Positions 7,169 to 16,458 of a stretch of DNA of 21,404 bases are shown here, in pieces. Source of the stretch: Ruminococcus sp. (GTDB lineage Bacteria > Bacillota_A > Clostridia > Oscillospirales > Acutalibacteraceae). Under the pieces are notes generated by a model. It did not search any database, was not told the DNA's origin, and saw nothing but the letters and a program-made list of their open reading frames with translations. Location of the stretch: the NCBI GenBank assembly GCA_017481395.1, contig JAFUPE010000038.1, forward strand, positions 1 to 21,404. Direction: 5' to 3'. The first letter of the stretch is position 1. Each line of letters begins with the position of its first letter. Made by a program: the position numbers and the translations under genes.

Positions 7169-8530
7169 TTGACTGTTTTTACGAATATTCTGACAACTGT
7201 CGGTCTTATAATTATCGCAGTTTTACTTTTTGATCTTAATATCTTTTTTCACGAGGGCGGTCACTTTTTAACCGCAAAGCTTTCAGGTATTAAGGTTAAC
7301 GAATTTGCCCTCGGTATGGGTCCTAAGCTTTTCTCGTTCAAACGCAAGGAAACTGTTTATTCTTTGCGTCTTTTTCCTATAGGCGGATTTTGTGCCATGG
7401 AAGGCGAAGACGAAGACTCTGATAACCCACGTGCTTTCAATAATGCCAAAATTCATAAGCGAATGCTGGTTATTATTGCCGGAGCCTTAATGAATATAAT
7501 CTTAGGTCTTATATTTATGGGTGTTCTTTTATCACCCACGCCTTACTTTACAACTACAACCGTTTCAGATTTCAGCCCTAAGGCTTATAGTGCCAACTCA
7601 GGTCTTGAAATTGGCGACAAAATTCTTTCTGTTGACGGGTACAAAGTTAATAATTCAATGGATTTATCCTATGCTCTTTCAACTTTAAAGGTTGCAGATG
7701 TAGCAGGTGACGATTTGCAGATTTACAAGCAGGATTGCTGTAACGCACTTTACGATGCGTATGCTAAGCTTGCAAATGACGGCAGGATTACAAGCGATGA
7801 AATGAATAATGTTGCTTTTAATTCTGTATGTGAGAGCACGTCAAGAATTAACGCTACTACTGATTTAAAGACAGCCTACGAGGCTTTGGAGCAAGGTGTT
7901 ATTGATTTAAGCAAGGCTGTTCCTAACGAGTCAATTACCGTTGAGGCTATCGAGGTTAAGGAAAGCCGCCAGCGTTTCCGTACAACCCTTGAGGTAGAAC
8001 GTCAGGGCGAGAAGTTGACCTTAGAGAATGTTGACTTTTTTACTTATACTACCGCCGAGGACAGCACACCGAAGTTGGCTGTTGATTTTTATCTTGAATC
8101 AAAAGATAATAATTTCTTTAATCTTTTAGGTGAAACAGGCAGCCAAACAGTATCGGTAGTTCGTATGGTCTATGACTCGCTTTTTGGTCTTATTAAGGGC
8201 GAATACGGCTTTAACGATCTTTCAGGACCTGTTGGAATTGCCACTGTCACCGTTGAAATGGCACAGGTAGGCTTGAAATCCGGATTCGGTGATGCTGTAA
8301 GGAATATTCTTTATATCATGATGGTAATTACTGTAAATTTAGGCATTGTTAATATGCTTCCGTTCCCTGCACTTGACGGCGGTAGGTTTATGTTTTTGCT
8401 TATTGAAGCAATATTCCGCAAGCCTGTACCCAGAAAATTCGAAGCAATCGTAAATGCAGTAGGCTTAGGGCTTTTGCTGTTGCTAATTGTTGTTATAACC
8501 TTTAAGGATATATTTAAACTCTTTGTGTGA
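7169..8530 (+). CDS. rseP: Site-2 intramembrane zinc metalloprotease (RseP/RasP family) with an insertion in the PDZ region
   Basis: Membrane protease that cuts within transmembrane segments of substrates such as anti-sigma factors and signal peptide remnants. The zinc motif HEGGH (28-32) lies in the first membrane segment and the second catalytic motif is LPFPALDGGR (D403). The FALGMGPKLFSF and LRLFPIGGF stretches are typical. PDZ-like sequence begins around residue 140. It is interrupted at about 175-265 by a helical, cysteine-containing stretch absent from the usual family plan, giving 453 residues. I prefer the TTG at 7169: GGAG (7156-7159) directly abuts the ATG at 7160, too close to serve it, but lies nine bases from the TTG. 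Starting at 7160 would add three residues. The stop overlaps the ispG ribosome-binding region. Confidence 0.93.
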   Translation: MTVFTNILTTVGLIIIAVLLFDLNIFFHEGGHFLTAKLSGIKVNEFALGMGPKLFSFKRKETVYSLRLFPIGGFCAMEGEDEDSDNPRAFNNAKIHKRMLVIIAGALMNIILGLIFMGVLLSPTPYFTTTTVSDFSPKAYSANSGLEIGDKILSVDGYKVNNSMDLSYALSTLKVADVAGDDLQIYKQDCCNALYDAYAKLANDGRITSDEMNNVAFNSVCESTSRINATTDLKTAYEALEQGVIDLSKAVPNESITVEAIEVKESRQRFRTTLEVERQGEKLTLENVDFFTYTTAEDSTPKLAVDFYLESKDNNFFNLLGETGSQTVSVVRMVYDSLFGLIKGEYGFNDLSGPVGIATVTVEMAQVGLKSGFGDAVRNILYIMMVITVNLGIVNMLPFPALDGGRFMFLLIEAIFRKPVPRKFEAIVNAVGLGLLLLLIVVITFKDIFKLFV

Positions 8531-8538
8531 GGTTTACT

Positions 8539-9582
8539 ATGAATTCTAAAAACAAAGTAAAGGTTGGTAATATCTGCATCGGCGGTGACTCGCCCGTAAC
8601 AATTCAGTCTATGCTTAATACTCCTGCCGAAGATATAAATGCAAGTGTTTTACAGGCAAAACGCCTTGAAGAGGCAGGTTGTGAGATTATTCGTGCCGCT
8701 GTTCCTAATCGAGATGCAGTTAAGCTTATATACTCTCTTAAAGAAGCAATAAACGTGCCAATAGTTGCGGATATTCATTTTGATTATAAAATTGCCCTCG
8801 ACTGTGTTGCGGCAGGTGTTGACAAAATCCGTATCAATCCCGGTAATATAGGCAGTGACGATAGGGTAAAGGCAGTAGCAGATGCCTGCAAAAAAGCCGG
8901 TGTTCCTATTCGAATTGGTGTCAACTCAGGCTCTCTTGAAAAGAGCATTCTCGAAAAATACGGCCATCCTACTGCCGAGGCTTTGTGCGAAAGTGCACTT
9001 TACCATGCTTCGCTTTTAGAAAAATTCGACTTTAACGACATTGTTCTTTCTATGAAATCCTCTACAGTTGCTACAACTGTTAAGGCTTACGAGCTTGCAG
9101 CAGAGAAAACCGACTATCCTCTGCATCTTGGTGTTACCGAAACAGGTACCGAGTACGGCGGAATTATCAAGTCCAGTGCAGGTATCGGTTCCTTGCTTTT
9201 ACATGGAATAGGCGACACCATTCGAATTTCTCTTACCGCCGACCCTGTACGTGAGGTAGTAGCCGCTAAGGAGCTGTTACGCTCTGTCGGACTTCGTAAT
9301 GACGGCGTTGAGTTTGTGTCTTGTCCCACCTGCGGCAGGACAAAAATCGACCTTATATCTCTTGCCAATAAGGTACAGGAGAGCCTAAGCGGCATTAACA
9401 AGCACATAAAGGTTGCTGTTATGGGGTGCGTGGTTAACGGTCCCGGCGAGGCAAAAGAAGCCGATATCGGCATTGCTGGCGGCGACGGTTGTGCCCTTAT
9501 CTTTAAAAAGGGCGAAATCCTTAGAAAAGTACCTGAGGATATGATTATTGATGAGCTTTTAAAGGAGATTGAAAAGCTCTGA
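8539..9582 (+). CDS. ispG: 4-hydroxy-3-methylbut-2-enyl diphosphate synthase (GcpE)
   Basis: Iron-sulfur enzyme of the MEP pathway that converts ME-cPP to HMBPP. The N-terminal barrel shows VKVGNICIGG and the DIHFDYKIAL and KIRINPGNIG stretches. The C-terminal part carries the cluster ligands: CPTC (C262, C265), C297 in MGCVVNGPGEA, and E304, which matches the fourth ligand of the family. I chose the ATG at 8539 because GTGAGG (8527-8532) lies six bases upstream. The GTG at 8527 is part of that site. The product is 347 residues. It lies between rseP and polC, where many Clostridia carry it. Confidence 0.97.
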   Translation: MNSKNKVKVGNICIGGDSPVTIQSMLNTPAEDINASVLQAKRLEEAGCEIIRAAVPNRDAVKLIYSLKEAINVPIVADIHFDYKIALDCVAAGVDKIRINPGNIGSDDRVKAVADACKKAGVPIRIGVNSGSLEKSILEKYGHPTAEALCESALYHASLLEKFDFNDIVLSMKSSTVATTVKAYELAAEKTDYPLHLGVTETGTEYGGIIKSSAGIGSLLLHGIGDTIRISLTADPVREVVAAKELLRSVGLRNDGVEFVSCPTCGRTKIDLISLANKVQESLSGINKHIKVAVMGCVVNGPGEAKEADIGIAGGDGCALIFKKGEILRKVPEDMIIDELLKEIEKL

Positions 9583-9592
9583 TGAGGTTTAA

Positions 9593-12500
9593 ATGAACAC
9601 TTTTATTTCTTATTTCGCAAAATATGTAAATGAATCAAGTCTTAGTCAAGCTGTGCAAAATGCACAGCTTATTAAGCTTTGTGTAAATAAAGATGCCAGA
9701 ATTTTAGAGGTTACCCTTGGCTTTGCAAAACTCTTTAACAGAGAAGAGCTTTTTGTAGCAGAAAAGGCACTTGCATCGGCTTTACAGCTTAAAGCCTGCA
9801 GGCTTTTTCCTGTATTTCCTATGAAAAGCTTTACAGCCGATTATTACCCCCAGCTTGTTTCTGAGCTTAGGCGTCTTATGCCTTCCTTAAACGGCACACT
9901 TACCGATAGTAAATTATCCGTTGACGGTAATAATTTTAATATCCAGCTTTGCCACGGCGGTGAAAAGCTTTTAGTTGGTATGGGATTTGTAGAGAATTTT
10001 AAAGCTTTGCTCGCAAGTGAATTTTCATTTTGTGATGTAGAGGTTACCTTCTCAGGTGTTAAAGAAATTCACATTGATGACGAAGCTTACATAGAACAGC
10101 AAAACCATATTGAAGAAACCTTGAGACGAGAAGAGCTCTTACGTGCTGCTGAAGAAGACGCACCCTCTGAATTTAAAGCCGACAAGGCTAAAAATGTTAT
10201 CGAAATAAGAGAAAAGGAAAACCTTCTGCCTCAAGTCTTCTTGCCCTCGGTGAAAGCCTTGTGGGGTAATGTAATTAAGGGCAAGCCTGTTCCTATAAGC
10301 TCACTTTCTTTTGATTCAGGTAAGGTTGTCGTATGGGGTGACGTTTTCGAAATGGAAACCAAGGTCACTAAATCAGGCGACAAAAATATTATTCAGCTTT
10401 ATATTACCGATTACTCAGGCTCCACAATTGTCAAGGTTTTTGCTCCTATTAATGAGTGCAAGCCCTTAGAAGCCGTTAAAAAGGGTATGACTATTTTAGT
10501 CCGCGGCGACTATGAATTCGACCCTTTTATAAAAGCATACGTAATTAACGCACGTTCTATTGCCACAGCCTCAAAAATTAAAGTTGAAGACAACTCAGAC
10601 AAAAAACGTGTTGAGCTTCATCTGCATACAAATATGTCTCAGCTTGACGGCGTTTCCTCTGCCGAAAGTCTTATAACAAGGGCCGCCAAGTGGGGGCACT
10701 CTGCTGTTGCCATTACCGACCATGGAGTTGCTCAGGCTTTTCCCGAGGCTATGAATACTGCCAAGTCACTTGCAAAGTCGGGTACGCCTATTAAGGTTAT
10801 ATACGGCACAGAGGCATACTTTGTAGACGACCTTGTTTCTGCCGTAGTAGGCTCTAAGGATATCGGCTTTGACGGCACATTTATCTGCTTTGACTTAGAG
10901 ACCACAGGCTTTTCTGCCAAAAAAGACAGAATTACGGAAATCGGCGCCGTTAAGATAGAAAATGGTATTATCACTGATACCTTCTCAACCTTTGTAAATC
11001 CCGAAAGACCTATTCCTGCAAAAATTACCGAGCTTACCGGCATTACCGATGCAATGGTAAGTGACGCACCCACAGATACCGAGGCAGTTAAGGATTTTCT
11101 TGATTTCTGCGGTGATGCTGTTTTGGTTGCACATAACGCACCTTTTGATACCTCGTTTATCCGCGAGGTATGCTCAAAAATGGGCAGGGAATATGATTTT
11201 ACTTCTATCGATACTGTTGCAATTTGCCGTAGTATTCTTAAGGATATCAAAAACTGTAAGCTTGATACAGTTGCCAAATTTTTGCGGCTTCCGGATTTTA
11301 ATCATCACAGAGCTTGTGATGATGCAAATATTCTGGCACACATATTCTTACAGCTTATCCAAAGGCTTCAGGACGATTATGGTATTAAATCTACTGCTGA
11401 AATCAACACAAAAATTGCAGGCGGCGATTTTAAGAAGCTTCCTTCGTATCATCAGATTATTTTGGTTAAGAATCAGGCAGGTCTAAAGAATCTTTACAAG
11501 CTTATTTCCTATGGTCACCTTGACTATTTCTATAAGCGTCCCAGAATTCTTCGTTCTGTACTTGAAAAGCACCGTGAAGGACTTATTATCGGTTCTGCTT
11601 GTGAAGCAGGTCAGCTTTTCCGTGCCATTATGGCAGGAAAAAGCGACCAAGAGATTGAGGAAATTGCGAACTTCCATGATTACCTTGAAATTCAACCCGA
11701 CGGTAATAACCGTTTTCTTCTTGCAAACGGCACATTTAAATCAGTTGAGGAACTTCATGAAATCAATCGAAAAATTATTGCTGTTGCCGAAAAGCTCGGT
11801 AAGCCTGTTGTAGCTACCTGCGACGTACATTTTCTTGACCCTTATGACAGTGAATTCAGACGTATTTTAATGGCGGGTCAAGGTTTTTCAGATGCTGATA
11901 ATCAAGCTCCTTTATACCTTCGTACAACTGCGGAAATGCTTAAGGAATTTGAATATTTAGGCGAAAGTAAGGCATATGAGGTTGTAGTAGAAAACACAAA
12001 CCTTATTGCCGATATGTGCGACGAAATTCAGCCAATCCCCCCGGGTAATTTTCCACCCTTTATCGAGGGAGCTGAGGAACAGCTTATTTCAATTACTTGG
12101 GAAAGAGCTAAGAAGATGTATGGCGACCCCTTGCCTGAAATTGTTAAGGCAAGACTTGATAAAGAGCTTAACTCTATTACAAAATACGGATTCTCAGTGC
12201 TTTATATGACCGCCCAGAAGCTTGTAGCAAACTCTGAGGCTCATGGCTATCTTGTTGGCTCGAGAGGCAGTGTTGGTTCAAGCTTTGTTGCTACAATGTC
12301 GGGTATTTCCGAGGTTAACCCTTTGTGTCCTCATTATGTTTGCCCTAACTGCAAATATACCGAGTTTATCACAGACGGCAGCTATGGCTCGGGCTTTGAT
12401 ATGCCGCCTAAGGATTGTCCCGAGTGCGGAACACGTTTAATTCAGGACGGCCACGAAATCCCCTTTGAAACCTTCCTTGGTTTTGAAGGCGACAAGGTGC

Positions 12501-13939
12501 CTGATATCGACCTTAACTTTTCGGGCGAATATCAGTCAAGCTCCCACCGATATACCGAGGAGCTTTTCGGTAAGGACAATGTTTTCAAGGCAGGTACTAT
12601 TGCTACCGTTGCTGATAAAACTGCCTTCGGTTACGTTAAAAAATTCGAGGCAGAACGCGACCTTACTTTAGGTAAAGCTGAGGAAACACGACTTGCAATT
12701 GGCTGTACAGGTGTAAAACGTACCACCGGTCAGCACCCGGGCGGCATGGTAGTTGTGCCAAAGGGAATGGAGGTTTACGACTTCTGTCCTGTTCAGCATC
12801 CTGCAAATGACGTTAACTCTGACAGTATTACAACTCACTTCGACTTCCATTCTATTCATGATACTATCTGTAAGCTTGACGAGCTTGGCCATGATGTTCC
12901 TACAATTTATCATTATCTCGAGGAGTTTACAGGTATCCCTGTTATGGAGGTTTCCATGAGCGACCCCGACGTTATGTCGCTTTTTACCTCTACCGAGGCT
13001 TTGGGTGTGACTGCTGAGGATATTGACTCTATTACAGGTACATATTCGCTTCCCGAGCTTGGTACACCTTTCGTACGCCAGATGCTTATTGACGCTCAGC
13101 CCAAAACCTTTACTGACCTTCTGCAGATATCAGGTCTTTCTCATGGTACTGATGTTTGGATTGGCAACGCCGCAGACCTTATTCGAGACGGCGTCTGTAC
13201 AATTTCCGAGGTTATCGGTACGCGAGACAGTATTATGACCTACCTTATGCATAAGGGTCTTGAGCCTAAAATGGCTTTCCAAATTATGGAGATTGTCCGT
13301 AAGGGTAAGGCGACAAAGCTTCTCACAGAAGACCATATTAAGGCTATGAAGGACAACAATGTTCCCGATTGGTACATTGATTCTTGTATGAAGATTAAGT
13401 ATATGTTCCCAAAAGCTCACGCCGCCGCTTATATGATTGCGGCTCTGCGTCTCGGCTGGTACAAGGTTCATAAGCCTTTAGAGTATTATGCGGCTTACTT
13501 TACCGTTCGCGGGGACAATTTCGATGGTATTACAGCAGGTAAGGGAAGACACGCTGTCCTTGAAAAAATATCTTCTATTAAAGCAAAAGGTAACGAAGCC
13601 AGTGCCAAAGAGCAGTCTGAGATTGCAACCTTACAGATTATAAACGAAATGCAGGCAAGAGGAATTGAACTTCTGCCCATTGATGTTTATAAATCCGAGG
13701 CTAAAAAGTTTGTAGTTGAAGATGGCAAATTAAGGCTTCCTTTCATGACAATTCCCGGTATCGGCGAAGCCGCCGCTATTTCTCTTGCCGAGTGCGGCAA
13801 GCAGGGCGAGTATTTTTCTATTGAAGAGATGCAGCAAAAGACCAAGGTTACAAAGGCTGTTATCGAATCTTTAAGAGAAATCGGTGCCTTAAAGGGAATT
13901 CCCGAAAGCTCTCAGATGTCACTTTTCGGTGATATGTAA
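9593..13939 (+). CDS. polC: DNA polymerase III PolC-type alpha subunit with proofreading exonuclease
   Basis: Main replicative polymerase of low-GC Gram-positive bacteria. The 1448-residue product has the full PolC layout. An N-terminal region and an OB fold (about 225-325) are followed by the PHP domain starting at HLHT (343-346). This is split by a DEDD exonuclease whose first acids are D434 and E436 in FDLETTG, with VAHNAPFD and HRACDDA further on. The PHP remainder and the polymerase domain follow. A zinc knuckle is made by C917, C920, C942 and C945. The catalytic polymerase motif is PDIDLNFSGEYQ (D971, D973). The last residues, QMSLF (1441-1445), fit the sliding-clamp-binding motif. It starts ten bases after ispG with GATGAGG as ribosome-binding site. 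The proS gene often placed before polC in Bacillus is absent. Confidence 0.98.
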   Translation: MNTFISYFAKYVNESSLSQAVQNAQLIKLCVNKDARILEVTLGFAKLFNREELFVAEKALASALQLKACRLFPVFPMKSFTADYYPQLVSELRRLMPSLNGTLTDSKLSVDGNNFNIQLCHGGEKLLVGMGFVENFKALLASEFSFCDVEVTFSGVKEIHIDDEAYIEQQNHIEETLRREELLRAAEEDAPSEFKADKAKNVIEIREKENLLPQVFLPSVKALWGNVIKGKPVPISSLSFDSGKVVVWGDVFEMETKVTKSGDKNIIQLYITDYSGSTIVKVFAPINECKPLEAVKKGMTILVRGDYEFDPFIKAYVINARSIATASKIKVEDNSDKKRVELHLHTNMSQLDGVSSAESLITRAAKWGHSAVAITDHGVAQAFPEAMNTAKSLAKSGTPIKVIYGTEAYFVDDLVSAVVGSKDIGFDGTFICFDLETTGFSAKKDRITEIGAVKIENGIITDTFSTFVNPERPIPAKITELTGITDAMVSDAPTDTEAVKDFLDFCGDAVLVAHNAPFDTSFIREVCSKMGREYDFTSIDTVAICRSILKDIKNCKLDTVAKFLRLPDFNHHRACDDANILAHIFLQLIQRLQDDYGIKSTAEINTKIAGGDFKKLPSYHQIILVKNQAGLKNLYKLISYGHLDYFYKRPRILRSVLEKHREGLIIGSACEAGQLFRAIMAGKSDQEIEEIANFHDYLEIQPDGNNRFLLANGTFKSVEELHEINRKIIAVAEKLGKPVVATCDVHFLDPYDSEFRRILMAGQGFSDADNQAPLYLRTTAEMLKEFEYLGESKAYEVVVENTNLIADMCDEIQPIPPGNFPPFIEGAEEQLISITWERAKKMYGDPLPEIVKARLDKELNSITKYGFSVLYMTAQKLVANSEAHGYLVGSRGSVGSSFVATMSGISEVNPLCPHYVCPNCKYTEFITDGSYGSGFDMPPKDCPECGTRLIQDGHEIPFETFLGFEGDKVPDIDLNFSGEYQSSSHRYTEELFGKDNVFKAGTIATVADKTAFGYVKKFEAERDLTLGKAEETRLAIGCTGVKRTTGQHPGGMVVVPKGMEVYDFCPVQHPANDVNSDSITTHFDFHSIHDTICKLDELGHDVPTIYHYLEEFTGIPVMEVSMSDPDVMSLFTSTEALGVTAEDIDSITGTYSLPELGTPFVRQMLIDAQPKTFTDLLQISGLSHGTDVWIGNAADLIRDGVCTISEVIGTRDSIMTYLMHKGLEPKMAFQIMEIVRKGKATKLLTEDHIKAMKDNNVPDWYIDSCMKIKYMFPKAHAAAYMIAALRLGWYKVHKPLEYYAAYFTVRGDNFDGITAGKGRHAVLEKISSIKAKGNEASAKEQSEIATLQIINEMQARGIELLPIDVYKSEAKKFVVEDGKLRLPFMTIPGIGEAAAISLAECGKQGEYFSIEEMQQKTKVTKAVIESLREIGALKGIPESSQMSLFGDM

Positions 13940-13967
13940 TTATTAAAATGAGGAGGTATGTGTTATT

Positions 13968-15164
13968 ATGAAAAATCCAAACGACAACAGCTTTTCTAAC
14001 AAAGTCAAGGTAGTCGGCAGAACGGTTACACTGTCAATTTCTGCAGTTGTTCTCTTGGTTTTTGCTCTGTTTAATCCATGGACTTGGAATATACTTACAA
14101 CCATTATCAAAATAGTTTCTCCCTTGGTCTATGGCATTATGCTTGCTTTTATAATTAATTATCCCTATGAGTTTTGCTACAACAAGCTTTACAAAAAGAT
14201 GGGTGCAAAGAACGCAAAGCTTCTAACCCTGCGAAAGGTATTGTCAATTACAACTACCTATGTGTTTTTAGGTGTAGTAATTGCATTTCTGGTTGCAATT
14301 CTTATTCCTCAGGTTGTTGATAGTATAAATTCTTTTATTGACGAGCTTCCTGTTTATATATCTCATTTCTCGTCTGTGTTTACTCATGTTACACATTGGC
14401 TTAATAATACATTTTCAATTGACCTTACCGATACAAAGGCTATCGAGGAATTTGCAAGCAAGCTTTTCTTAGGTGAGGATGCAAGCCTTATTTCTACTTC
14501 TCATTTATTAAATATTGCTCTTAACTCAATCTGGGACTTCCTTTACGGTATCTATAACGCCCTTATCGCTATAATAGTTTCTGTTTATGTTATAGGTACA
14601 AAGGACAAGCTTCTTAGACAGACTCGCAAGCTTACCATCGCTTATGTACCTAAAAGGTTTCATAATTTTATCAGAGACGTTAAAAACGAAACCTATAACA
14701 TTTGCGGCAAGTTTATAATCGGCAAGATTATTGATTCTGCCATTATCGGTGTGCTGTGCTTCATAGGTCTTAAGATTATCGGCATAGAATATGCCGTACT
14801 TATTTCTGTAGTTGTAGGAATTACTAACATAATTCCTTTCTTCGGTCCGTTTATCGGTGCAGTACCCTGTGCACTTTTGCTTTTACTTGTAGACCCATGG
14901 GATTGTTTGTGGTTTGTAATTTTCATTTTCGGACTTCAGCAGCTTGATGGTAACCTTATCGGCCCCAAGATTTTAGGTGACAGAATAGGTATTTCTGGTG
15001 TCTGGGTGCTTGTTGGCGTTACAATCGGAGGCGGACTTTTCGGCTTTGCGGGTATGGTTTTCGGTGTGCCTGTGTGTGCAGTTATTTACACACTTTTAGG
15101 CAAAGCTGTGAACGCAAAGCTTTTAAAAAATAAGAAGCTTAAAGCTGAGACAAAGGCTGAGTAA
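13968..15164 (+). CDS. AI-2E family transporter (PerM/YtvI-like membrane protein)
   Basis: Polytopic membrane protein of the AI-2E exporter-like superfamily. Members have been linked to ion or small-molecule export, but the substrate cannot be told from sequence. The 398 residues include hydrophobic segments at about 18-36, 43-64, 91-114 and 178-200, with several more after 240. An extracytoplasmic stretch lies between about 115 and 175, the family's usual arrangement. The conserved NIIPFFGPFIGAVP element and the DGNLIGPKILGDRIGISG stretch near the C-terminus support the family call. A strong GAGGAGGT precedes the ATG. It follows polC by 28 bases and precedes mtaB by four, so it is probably part of the same operon. 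Confidence 0.88.
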   Translation: MKNPNDNSFSNKVKVVGRTVTLSISAVVLLVFALFNPWTWNILTTIIKIVSPLVYGIMLAFIINYPYEFCYNKLYKKMGAKNAKLLTLRKVLSITTTYVFLGVVIAFLVAILIPQVVDSINSFIDELPVYISHFSSVFTHVTHWLNNTFSIDLTDTKAIEEFASKLFLGEDASLISTSHLLNIALNSIWDFLYGIYNALIAIIVSVYVIGTKDKLLRQTRKLTIAYVPKRFHNFIRDVKNETYNICGKFIIGKIIDSAIIGVLCFIGLKIIGIEYAVLISVVVGITNIIPFFGPFIGAVPCALLLLLVDPWDCLWFVIFIFGLQQLDGNLIGPKILGDRIGISGVWVLVGVTIGGGLFGFAGMVFGVPVCAVIYTLLGKAVNAKLLKNKKLKAETKAE

Positions 15165-15168
15165 TTCT

Positions 15169-16458
15169 ATGTTGTTTAAAATCTTTACCTTTGGCTGTAA
15201 GGTTAATCAATATGAGTCTGAATATATTCGTCACCTTCTTAGTAGTGCAGGGTATGAATATACCGAGGACGACAGTCAAAGTGATATTTACATTATCAAT
15301 TCCTGCACAGTTACAGCGGTAAGTGACAAAAAATGCCGCCAGCTTATCCATAAGCTCAGGCGGCAAAATGAAAATGCAATTATCCTTCTTTGCGGCTGTA
15401 TGTCTCAGGCACATCCCGATAAGATTAATGATTTTTCTGACTGCAATATTATAATCGGCAATACCGACCACACAGTTATTCCTCAGTATATTTCCGAGTT
15501 TATAAAGCACGGCAAGCAGATTATTGATATCAACGAGCACGATAGGGAGAATGAACCCTTCGAAAAATGCAGGGTAAGTAAATTTTCCGAGCGTACAAGG
15601 GCATATATTAAAATCGAAGACGGATGCAGTCGGTTTTGCTCTTACTGTATAATTCCTTATGCACGCGGCAGAGTACGCTCAAAGGCACTATCGGACATTT
15701 CTGAAGAAGCTAAGCTTATTTCAAGCAGTGGCTACAAGGAAGTTGTTCTTACAGGTATCAACCTTTCTCTTTACGGTACAGACATAGGTTCGAATTTATG
15801 CGAGGCAGTAGAAGCAGCGGCGAAAGCAAATGGAATAGAGCGAATCCGTTTAGGCTCTTTAGAGCCCGAGTATCTTGATGAAAGTGTGCTTAAAAGGCTT
15901 TCTGATGTCAAGGAATTCTGCCCTCAGTTTCATCTTTCTTTGCAAAGCGGTTGCGATAAAACTTTAAAGGCTATGAACCGTAACTATACTACCCATGAAT
16001 ACGCACATATAGTTTCAAATATCCGTAAATTCTGGCAAAACCCTTCAATTACTACCGACGTAATGGTAGGTTTTGCAGGGGAGAGTGATGAGGATTTTGA
16101 AGCCTCAAAAGCTTTTGTAAGCTCCATAGGTTTTGCCAAAGTTCATGTTTTCCCTTATTCCAAGCGAGAGGGTACCAAGGCATGGAATATGACAGGTCAT
16201 TTGACAAATGCAGTTAAGGCTCAGCGTGCTTCTATAATGGGCGAGGCTGTAGAAAAAAGCCGTATTGAATTTATGAATTCACAGATAAATACAGTTAATA
16301 AGGTGCTGTTCGAAACAATTACCGACGGCAGATATTTTGGTTTAACCGAAAATTATACCCCCGTAATTGTTTACAGCGATTCAGATATCCGCGGTGAAAT
16401 ATTAGATGTAAAAATCGAAGCAGTTAAGGGCGAAGTATGCGAGGGTAAACTACTCTAA
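15169..16458 (+). CDS. mtaB: tRNA N6-threonylcarbamoyladenosine (t6A37) methylthiotransferase MtaB
   Basis: Radical-SAM enzyme that adds a methylthio group to t6A at position 37 of ANN-decoding tRNAs. The 429-residue protein has three family parts. The N-terminal UPF0004 domain has cluster cysteines C10, C46 and C77 in FGCKVNQYE, NSCTVT and CGCMSQ. The radical-SAM domain has CSRFCSYC (C153, C157, C160). A C-terminal TRAM-like region (about 368-429) completes it. The CKVNQ and NSCTVT wording and the SRFCSYC site point to MtaB rather than MiaB or RimO. No clear ribosome-binding site precedes the ATG; with only four bases after the upstream stop, translational coupling is likely. Its 3' end overlaps the converging gene by nine bases. 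Confidence 0.92.
   Translation: MLFKIFTFGCKVNQYESEYIRHLLSSAGYEYTEDDSQSDIYIINSCTVTAVSDKKCRQLIHKLRRQNENAIILLCGCMSQAHPDKINDFSDCNIIIGNTDHTVIPQYISEFIKHGKQIIDINEHDRENEPFEKCRVSKFSERTRAYIKIEDGCSRFCSYCIIPYARGRVRSKALSDISEEAKLISSSGYKEVVLTGINLSLYGTDIGSNLCEAVEAAAKANGIERIRLGSLEPEYLDESVLKRLSDVKEFCPQFHLSLQSGCDKTLKAMNRNYTTHEYAHIVSNIRKFWQNPSITTDVMVGFAGESDEDFEASKAFVSSIGFAKVHVFPYSKREGTKAWNMTGHLTNAVKAQRASIMGEAVEKSRIEFMNSQINTVNKVLFETITDGRYFGLTENYTPVIVYSDSDIRGEILDVKIEAVKGEVCEGKLL

Noticed and set aside
10732..11277. 181-codon open frame antisense to polC
   Set aside because: It lies over the conserved exonuclease region of PolC and shows no motif, signal or promoter of its own.
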